A stretch of 64,000 nucleotides of DNA from Nocardia wallacei (GTDB taxonomy: Bacteria > Actinomycetota > Actinomycetes > Mycobacteriales > Mycobacteriaceae), in NCBI RefSeq assembly GCF_014466955.1, contig NZ_AP023396.1, forward strand, positions 4,402,001-4,466,000, given 5' to 3'. The number at the start of each line of letters is the position of its first letter. Positions within the stretch are counted from its first letter, which is position 1. Of the stretch, positions 60,934-64,000 are shown one piece after another. The position numbers were made by a program, and so were the translations under genes. The notes below the pieces were generated by a model. The model saw only the letters and a program-made list of their open reading frames with translations, did not search any database and was not told the DNA's origin.

Positions 60934-62768
60934 GCGAGTTTGGACGCCGGGCGGCGCTGCCGAGATCCGGGTACACGACACCGCCGCGCCGAGACCCATT
61001 CGGCAACAACCCTTTACGGGTGCAGGTCTTTCCCGAACGCGGTGGCCGCGGGGTCGAATTCGATCTGTCCGAACTCCCGGGGGCCGAGGCGATATTGGGT
61101 TGGTTTGCCGAGGCTCTGGCCGGTGCATCCGGGCCCAGCGGCGGTTATCGCACGGTGAGTTCTGTGCGGACGTTGTGGCGGGTGATCCGCTCGTTCACCG
61201 CCTACCTGACCACCCTGGACACGGTGCCGGTATCGCCGCAGCAGCTTCGTGGATTTCATTGGGACGCGTACCTTCTGACGCAATTGCCCGGCTCGCGACG
61301 TGGGGTGGCCAGCGGTATGCGGTCTCTGATGCGATTCGCTCGCGACGCCCCAGAGGATTTCGTCGTTCGGATCCAGCGCAATTCGATGGGCAGAGCGCAG
61401 GGGGCGAAGCTCCCCAGCTACACCACCGGTGAGTTCGCGCGGATCACGAACGCGGCCAAAACTGATGTGCGCCGGTGTGTGCGACGGATCCGTTCCGGGC
61501 GCGCTCTGTTGTCGGCATGGCGGGACGGACAGATTGACCGCGACACCGACTTATGGCGGTGGGAGCAGGGGTGGCTTCTCGACCACATCGATCGGCACGA
61601 CCGTGTCCCGCGCCATCCCAGCGGTTCCAGGCACGGAAAGTCGACCCGCCATGGTGGCACCGCGGTGTTGTTCGCCGAGCTGTATCCGACGCCTCGCGAT
61701 CTGGCGGCCGCGGCCACGTTGTTGATCTGCCTGACCGGGCACAACCTGTCCACTGTGGTGGAAATGCCAGCCGCTCATCACCGCCCCGACGGCGACGCCG
61801 GCGCCACTCGCACCGCGATCGTCGAGGTGATCAAGCCTCGCCGCGGCCGCAGCCTCGCATCGATGAGCGTCGCGATGCGCGAAACCAGTAGTGATGCGAG
61901 CGAGCAGGTCGATGTGTCATCGCCGTTCGCGGTCTACCAGCTGCTCACCGAGGTGTGCGGACCCGTGCGCGAACGGGCGAACAGCGACCTGCTCTTCGCC
62001 TACTTCACTCCCAAACGCGGGATGCTGTTCCTACCGGGCCTGCGCCGTCACGCGGTCGGTGAATGGTCGCGTGTGCGCCGATTGCCGAGCGACACCGTCG
62101 ATCCCGTCACCGGCGAACCCGAGATGCTGGTGATAGATACACGGCGGCTGCGCATGACGTGGCTGCAGTTGCACCAGACCCCGGTTGCTCACACCGAAGC
62201 GACGCTGGCCAACGACTACCTCGCCCGCGATCGCGGCAACCTGCTGGAGTACCAGCAGGTCGTCGCTTCCACGCTGGCCGAGCAAGTCGATGCCGCCCGC
62301 CGCGTCGCCCTGATGCGGACATTGACCGTCGAACAGCTCACCCGCGCGCCCACCGATCCGGACACGGTGGCAGCCGAAGTCGGCGTATCGACGCAGGTGC
62401 TCGCGCAATTGGTCGGTGGGCACCTGGACACCGTACTGAACGGCTGCGTCGACAACACCCACAGCCCGCACACACCAGCTGGGCAGGCGTGCACCGCATC
62501 GTTTCTGCTGTGTTTGTCGTGCCCGTGCGCGCGGGCCACTCCGGCGCATCTTCCGGTACTCGTGGCCACCCACGACCGGCTGCGCGAGCAGGCAGCGGCG
62601 ATGACACCGTTGCGGTGGGCCGAGCGGTTCGCCCGGCCGGTCGCGCAACTGGCCGACATCATCGCCCGCTTCCCAGCGGCCATGATCGAAGATGCCCGCG
62701 CCGAGATAGGGCCCGACCAGCAGCAGCTGGTAGACCGGTTGCTGTCGCGATCGCTGGATCTGCGGTGA
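60930..62768 (+). CDS. Tyrosine-recombinase-like protein 2 of a trio
   Basis: A 612-residue protein of the same element type. An N-terminal helical region resembles a core-binding domain (LWRVIRSFTAYLTTLDTVPV). The catalytic part is altered: the strand with Arg I reads LICLTGHNLSTVVEMPAA with Asn in its place, and the His-x-x-Arg region reads DTRRLRMTWLQLHQTP without the His. The C-terminal Cys-rich segment (ASFLLCLSCPCARATP) may bind metal. It is probably a structural or regulatory partner, like the second protein of recombinase-in-trio and Tn554-type elements. The start overlaps gene 1 and the stop overlaps gene 3. Confidence 0.85.
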   Translation: MSEFGRRAALPRSGYTTPPRRDPFGNNPLRVQVFPERGGRGVEFDLSELPGAEAILGWFAEALAGASGPSGGYRTVSSVRTLWRVIRSFTAYLTTLDTVPVSPQQLRGFHWDAYLLTQLPGSRRGVASGMRSLMRFARDAPEDFVVRIQRNSMGRAQGAKLPSYTTGEFARITNAAKTDVRRCVRRIRSGRALLSAWRDGQIDRDTDLWRWEQGWLLDHIDRHDRVPRHPSGSRHGKSTRHGGTAVLFAELYPTPRDLAAAATLLICLTGHNLSTVVEMPAAHHRPDGDAGATRTAIVEVIKPRRGRSLASMSVAMRETSSDASEQVDVSSPFAVYQLLTEVCGPVRERANSDLLFAYFTPKRGMLFLPGLRRHAVGEWSRVRRLPSDTVDPVTGEPEMLVIDTRRLRMTWLQLHQTPVAHTEATLANDYLARDRGNLLEYQQVVASTLAEQVDAARRVALMRTLTVEQLTRAPTDPDTVAAEVGVSTQVLAQLVGGHLDTVLNGCVDNTHSPHTPAGQACTASFLLCLSCPCARATPAHLPVLVATHDRLREQAAAMTPLRWAERFARPVAQLADIIARFPAAMIEDARAEIGPDQQQLVDRLLSRSLDLR

Positions 62769-64000
62769 GCGCGCCCGAATCCTGGCCTGAGTTCGCGCTC
62801 CGTCCCGACGCGGCCACAGCGGTGCTGGTGAACCGCCCGCTGCGTCCGGGCACCGATATCGCCTCGATGTCGGTGTTCGGCGACGACCGGTGGGTGCTGA
62901 CTCCGGCGGTGCTGCATCCGCACGCCGATGCCGCCTCGCTGGGTTTCACCGCAGTCCATCCCGCGTTCCGCGATGTGCTGAAGTTGTTGTGCTGGCTGAT
63001 GATCAACCATGACGGCGATGCGGCGCTGGTCAACACGCTGCGAACGCGTCGGCCTGCGATCATGACCTTGACGACCGGTTTCCGGTTTCTGCGCGCATTC
63101 ACGGACTGGTTGGCCGCGCGGGGTCGTACATGCTTCAGTGAGGTGACCGCCCTCGACCTCGATGCCTACCTGGCCGATGTGAAGGCGATCGAGACCACCC
63201 ACAGTGATCGAGAAGACCTACTCGCCGCGGTGATCAAAATTTGGGCCTACCGAGGACTGCTCGATCAACGCGACCGGCTGCCCGCGGCACAGCCGTGGGG
63301 TGGCGAGCGTGTGCAGCACCTACTCGAATGCCGGCGCGGCACCGAATCGACCATCGCGCGCATCCCACCGGAGACGATGAATGCACTTCTGGCATGGTCG
63401 CTGCGGCTGGTCGAGGACTTGGCCACCGACATCACCGCGGCACTGCACGAGTGTCAGCGCCTGCAGGCCCGAACGCGAACCCCAGCCACGGATCGGGCCC
63501 GCTATCAGCGCCGTCCTGGTGAGGTCGTCGAGGACCTACGGACGGTGATCCGCGCCCACGGCCGCCTCGGCGTCGCGTTGCCGGGTCTGCGAACACCCAG
63601 CGGTGCGTTGGTGTGCAATATCAACTATTTGGCACGCCTGCTCGACACCTCTCCGGAATCGTTGCGCCGCAACGCCTGCCAGGACCTGCTCCGCAACTGC
63701 GGGCTGACGATCCGGGAGGGATCGGCTCTGTTGCTGGCGCCGACCGGGTTGATCGATGGCCGTCGTTGGCGGGAGCTGCCTATCGACGAGGGCGAAGTCC
63801 GGCTGCTGGCCCGGTGCCTGGTCGGTGCGTGTTTCGTGGTCATCGGATACCTGTCGGGCATGAGGCCCGGGGAGATCTTGTCGCTGGAGCGCGGCTGCCT
63901 CGAGCGTGACCGGGCCTCGGGACTGCTGCTGGTGCGCGGGCGGCAGTGGAAGGGCGTGCGTGACGACCAGGGGGTGCACGTGCCCGAGGGCCGGATACGG
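62765..64000 (+). CDS. Tyrosine recombinase 3 of a trio, runs off the window
   Basis: The GTG at 62765 overlaps the TGA of gene 2. The frame stays open without a stop to the last base, 412 codons, so the gene is cut by the window end. It starts SAPESWPEFALRPDAATAVL. A core-binding region (TLTTGFRFLRAFTDWLAARG) and the first catalytic motif (GYLSGMRPGEILSLERGCLE, with Arg I) are seen; the His/Arg/Tyr block lies beyond the edge. It completes a three-recombinase operon with 4-bp overlaps. Confidence 0.88.
   Translation, partial: MSAPESWPEFALRPDAATAVLVNRPLRPGTDIASMSVFGDDRWVLTPAVLHPHADAASLGFTAVHPAFRDVLKLLCWLMINHDGDAALVNTLRTRRPAIMTLTTGFRFLRAFTDWLAARGRTCFSEVTALDLDAYLADVKAIETTHSDREDLLAAVIKIWAYRGLLDQRDRLPAAQPWGGERVQHLLECRRGTESTIARIPPETMNALLAWSLRLVEDLATDITAALHECQRLQARTRTPATDRARYQRRPGEVVEDLRTVIRAHGRLGVALPGLRTPSGALVCNINYLARLLDTSPESLRRNACQDLLRNCGLTIREGSALLLAPTGLIDGRRWRELPIDEGEVRLLARCLVGACFVVIGYLSGMRPGEILSLERGCLERDRASGLLLVRGRQWKGVRDDQGVHVPEGRIR

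Noticed and set aside
1..64000. tRNA, rRNA or CRISPR arrays
   Set aside because: No cloverleaf with a GTTCGA-type T-loop, no rRNA-like blocks and no regularly spaced short repeats were seen by eye; a covariance or repeat scan was not possible.

Overview
The window is high-GC actinobacterial DNA, most likely from a Nocardia-like mycolic-acid actinomycete. This is inferred from gene content only: an Mce/MlaD lipoprotein, PucR and DUF5753 XRE regulators, PF04672-type SAM methyltransferases, F420-linked folds, and many GTG/TTG starts with 4-bp stop/start overlaps. No rRNA, tRNA or CRISPR was found. Much of it looks like accessory genome: insertion sequences, gene relics, a gene fusion, a frameshift, repeated upstream regions and, at the right edge, a trio of tyrosine recombinases.

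Layout. 1-4.7 kb: the 3' end of a repetitive gene, a decayed copy of a NUDIX gene whose intact copy lies at 53.7 kb, a two-TM protein, a VOC protein and a dienelactone-hydrolase-like protein. 4.7-11.5 kb: a mobile zone with a degenerate IS3-type element, an IS3-family element (6032-7326) abutting a PIN-domain remnant, a large GIY-YIG (T5orf172-like) protein and an IS630 element (10319-11510). 11.8-23.9 kb: a hypothetical barrel-like protein, a TetR/epimerase pair that has lost both N-termini, and several regulator/enzyme pairs with visible palindromic operators (CGNR regulator/alpha-beta hydrolase, TetR/amine oxidase, TetR/aldo-keto reductase), then NmrA-like and SDR genes.

24-37.3 kb: an orphan Mce lipoprotein and a PucR regulator lie between related repeat copies. 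A similar upstream module precedes the SDR, the Mce gene and the operon that starts with an AceE/transketolase-like TPP enzyme. That operon continues with a fumarylacetoacetate-hydrolase-fold protein, a single-domain VOC (extradiol-type) protein and a flavin hydroxylase, so it is probably an aromatic meta-cleavage pathway under PucR control. It is followed by an SDR-luciferase-like-monooxygenase fusion and a TetR/F420-reductase-like/SDR block with a 24-bp perfect palindrome. 37.3-40.2 kb is mostly relics.

40.2-58.3 kb: a gene-dense biosynthetic or nucleotide-salvage island. Two DUF5753-XRE/flavin-monooxygenase modules (the first monooxygenase frameshifted) precede a co-oriented, tightly spaced run: a P450 without a recognisable EXXR, a PF04672 methyltransferase, a 38-residue ORF, a 116-aa protein, a dTMP-kinase-like P-loop kinase, an HhH-GPD glycosylase-like protein, a B12-binding-type radical SAM enzyme and a nucleoside hydrolase. 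An antisense NUDIX hydrolase, a second PF04672 methyltransferase, small unknowns, a coiled-coil protein and a NYN/LOTUS-type putative RNase follow. The enzyme mix points to making or processing a modified nucleoside or nucleobase, and it is the best candidate here for an undescribed system. 58.8-64 kb: a 36-codon hydrophobic peptide ORF followed by a hairpin, then three overlapping tyrosine-recombinase-type genes, the last running off the window.
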